DNA of 64,000 nt from Pedobacter panaciterrae (GTDB lineage: Bacteria > Bacteroidota > Bacteroidia > Sphingobacteriales > Sphingobacteriaceae): NCBI RefSeq assembly GCF_001636695.1, contig NZ_LGEL01000017.1, forward strand, positions 1 through 64,000, given 5' to 3'. Made by a program: the position numbers and the translations under genes. Below, in pieces: positions 62,462 to 64,000 of the stretch. The notes under the pieces were generated by a model. The model worked only from the letters and a program-made list of their open reading frames with translations, searched no databases and was not told the DNA's origin. Every line of letters starts with the position of its first letter. Positions within the stretch are counted from its first letter, which is position 1.

Positions 62462-63415
62462 TTATAGCGCTGTGTTTGTACTATTTGCGCTATAAATAGT
62501 CTCCGACATAAACTTTATTCCCTCAGCATAGCTTGTAGGTTTTACATTAAATGCATTTTCAAATTTTGAAGAATTGAAATTATAATCATGATCATATTGA
62601 TAATACATTTCTACAGTTCCGGCAACAACCTTTTTAAACAAGCCTACCAATTGTAACATGAATTTATTGATGGTGGTGTAGGATGGTTTAACACCATAAA
62701 TATCAGCAGCTAATGTTATGAACTCTTTTCCTGAGATTGGGGCAGCGGTGGGTAAATGCCATATTTGGTTTCCGGCATCTGGTGTTTGACCCAACAGGTA
62801 CATCGATTTACCTGTATCAGGAATGTAGGTGAAATTATGCAGCACCTTTGGATTGCCTATCCATTGTGCTGATGCTTTTTTCGAGTACTTATCAAGAACC
62901 ATCATATCCAGGAAACTATTCATAGAATCTGTACCATAAAAATCTGCGGCCCGGGCAATTGTAGCTTGTATATTTCCTGCCTTAACCTCATCCATCAGCT
63001 GAGTTGCTATTCGTGCCCTAACTTCACCTTTAACACTAACCGGATTGTATGGTGTAGTTTCTAACATAGGGCCCTTAACCAAACCATACATATATACATT
63101 GTCAAAAAAAATTAACCTTGCCTGTGTTTCTTTTAAAGCATTAATTAAGTTCTGCATAATCACCGGCCATTGCTGCTGCCAAATGACTTTATCATAAACC
63201 AGACCTGCGCACATGTAGACTACGGTAGATCCTTTTACGGCTGCCAGCACTTCGGCATAGTTAAGCAAGTCGGCCTTTTGCCAGCTAACATTTGTACCAG
63301 TAATTTTTGCAGGTCTGCGACTTACCAGCCGTATGGTTTCATTAGGGTTTTTGTTTAATAATTCTTTTGTAAGTGCGTTTGCTGTTGGCCCGCCGGCACC
63401 TAATATAGTATGCAT
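62462..63415 (-). CDS. NAD-dependent epimerase/dehydratase family protein (atypical SDR)
   Basis: A 317-residue Rossmann-fold protein. The N-terminus MHTILGAGGPTANALTKEL holds the glycine-rich NAD(P) motif; VYMCAGLVYDKVIWQQQWP and IFFDNVYMYGLVKGPMLE give SDR-like segments. Extended SDR enzymes act on nucleotide sugars, but this group has NmrA-like and epimerase-like members, so the reaction is open. A TATATTTG box is found 21 bases before the start. The gene ends directly beside the minisatellite. Confidence 0.87.
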   Translation of the reverse strand: MHTILGAGGPTANALTKELLNKNPNETIRLVSRRPAKITGTNVSWQKADLLNYAEVLAAVKGSTVVYMCAGLVYDKVIWQQQWPVIMQNLINALKETQARLIFFDNVYMYGLVKGPMLETTPYNPVSVKGEVRARIATQLMDEVKAGNIQATIARAADFYGTDSMNSFLDMMVLDKYSKKASAQWIGNPKVLHNFTYIPDTGKSMYLLGQTPDAGNQIWHLPTAAPISGKEFITLAADIYGVKPSYTTINKFMLQLVGLFKKVVAGTVEMYYQYDHDYNFNSSKFENAFNVKPTSYAEGIKFMSETIYSANSTNTAL

Positions 63416-63436
63416 GTTTTTTCAATTAGTATGATA

Positions 63437-63444
63437 CAAATATA
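63437..63444 (-). promoter_or_regulatory. Candidate -7 element for the epimerase-family gene
   Basis: Minus-strand TATATTTG matches TAnnTTTG, 21 bases before the ATG. A TTTTG lies upstream at 16-base spacing, a little short of the usual 19. Confidence 0.5.
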
Positions 63445-63505
63445 GCTGTGTCCTGTAAACCAAAACGTTAACAAAAGATAAGAAATTATTTAAGTCTGCC
63501 GTTTG

Positions 63506-64000
63506 CTAGGCATATATTAAAATTCTTTTTCTTATCCGCGAAAGTGATACAGGGGTAATGCCTAAAAAATTGGCAACATAATGCTGCGGTACACGTTGCA
63601 TAATTTCTGGCTCTGTTTCGAGCATCTTAAGATACCGCTCTTCTGGAGTTTTAGTAATAAAAGATGCAATCCTGTCTTCATAACAGCAGATGTAATATTC
63701 GGCAACCAATCTTCCAAAACGTTCCATTTTGTAGCCTAATAAGCGGCTTTCAAGCATCAGGTCCATACTTTTGCGTGAAATAAGTATCAAATCCGTTTGT
63801 TCCAGCGCCTGTATATAACCAGTGCTGGCTTGCTGCGTCAGGTAGCTTTTATAAGAGCTCACAAATTCATTTTCGAAGCTGAAATATCCGGTTATTTCTG
63901 TGCCGTCCTTAACATGGTAATAGCGTACAGATCCATTTATGATAAAACCAATGTCATTGCAGATCTTATCTTTAACTGAAAAATGGTCCTTCTTTTTAAT
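63506..64000 (-). CDS. Crp/Fnr-family transcriptional regulator (5' partial at window edge)
   Basis: The frame is open from the right edge of the window (64000) to the stop at 63506, 164 codons. The cyclic nucleotide-binding-like domain is entered in its middle (FIINGSVRYYHVKDGTEITG, YFSFENEFVSSYKSYL), followed by the dimer helix and a winged-helix DNA-binding end (QHYVANFLGITPVSLSRIRK). The N-terminus is missing. It resembles the Crp/Fnr-type regulators commonly found beside SDR or redox genes in Bacteroidota and may control the neighbouring epimerase-family gene; that is inference. Confidence 0.88.
   Translation of the reverse strand: MKKKDHFSVKDKICNDIGFIINGSVRYYHVKDGTEITGYFSFENEFVSSYKSYLTQQASTGYIQALEQTDLILISRKSMDLMLESRLLGYKMERFGRLVAEYYICCYEDRIASFITKTPEERYLKMLETEPEIMQRVPQHYVANFLGITPVSLSRIRKRILIYA

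Overview
This is a low-GC, gene-dense chromosomal segment from a Bacteroidota bacterium, most likely a Pedobacter-like member of the Sphingobacteriaceae. The basis is promoter elements of the TAnnTTTG type, a RecQ with the C-terminal extension usual in this phylum, a CusA/CzcA pump fused to a TolC-like protein, a tiny histone H1-like gene, a group III truncated haemoglobin and a ThuA/PVC-type haem protein cluster. No rRNA, tRNA, CRISPR array, prophage or transposase gene was seen. The first 19 bases are a Tn5/Nextera mosaic end, so the left edge is a contig end carrying sequencing adapter. The right edge cuts a Crp/Fnr regulator.

Layout. 1-8.2 kb: nucleoside transporter, DUF151 nuclease, electron transfer flavoprotein (etfBA), TPR protein, chromate transporter, dnaB and rlmB. 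8.3-18 kb: Hsp70-like protein, GDP-mannose and KDO precursor genes (manC-like, kdsD, kdsA) around recQ, an OmpA/PD40 envelope protein, queE and a Rieske protein. 18-25.9 kb: folD, lepA, cutC, a Tat-exported glycosylasparaginase, an omega-amidase/aminotransferase pair, a queuosine precursor transporter and a Gre-type factor. 25.9-30.1 kb: a 565-bp non-coding stretch with 11-bp tandem repeats, a RES/Xre toxin-antitoxin pair, a CheY-like regulator, a histone H1-like gene, an aldo/keto reductase, a YceH protein and a 59-residue lipoprotein not listed among long ORFs. 30.2-42.7 kb: a GAF-like protein, an mdaB/ygiN quinone operon under a divergent LysR regulator, PAP2 phosphatase, GrpB, an MgtA-type P-type ATPase, folE, a hybrid histidine kinase and a truncated globin. 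42.8-53.8 kb: a probable sugar or sugar-acid catabolic region. It combines exported proteins (ThuA, a 1058-residue SGNH/propeller/cytochrome c fusion and a lipoprotein amidohydrolase) with cytoplasmic enzymes (a ketose 3-epimerase-like protein, an enolase-superfamily dehydratase, a VOC protein and two 2-hydroxyacid dehydrogenases). A 5'-truncated LLM-class oxidoreductase relic lies inside it. 53.9-64 kb: a PhnB-like protein, a DUF2252/MgtC pair, a heavy-metal RND system with a fused TolC domain, an NAD-dependent epimerase and the partial Crp/Fnr gene.

The most striking non-coding signal is a family of long palindromes with one shared core (8188-8361, 47354-47438, 62255-62354, and a decayed copy at 17974-18004). 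All four lie in convergent intergenic gaps, where they can act as two-way terminators. The core is shared, but the outer arms differ from copy to copy and yet remain self-complementary within each copy. Other repeats are a heptamer-built palindrome after lepA and a 14-bp minisatellite next to the last palindrome. Several genes have a TAnnTTTG box only a few bases before the start codon, which implies very short or absent leaders and helps fix the start of dnaB.
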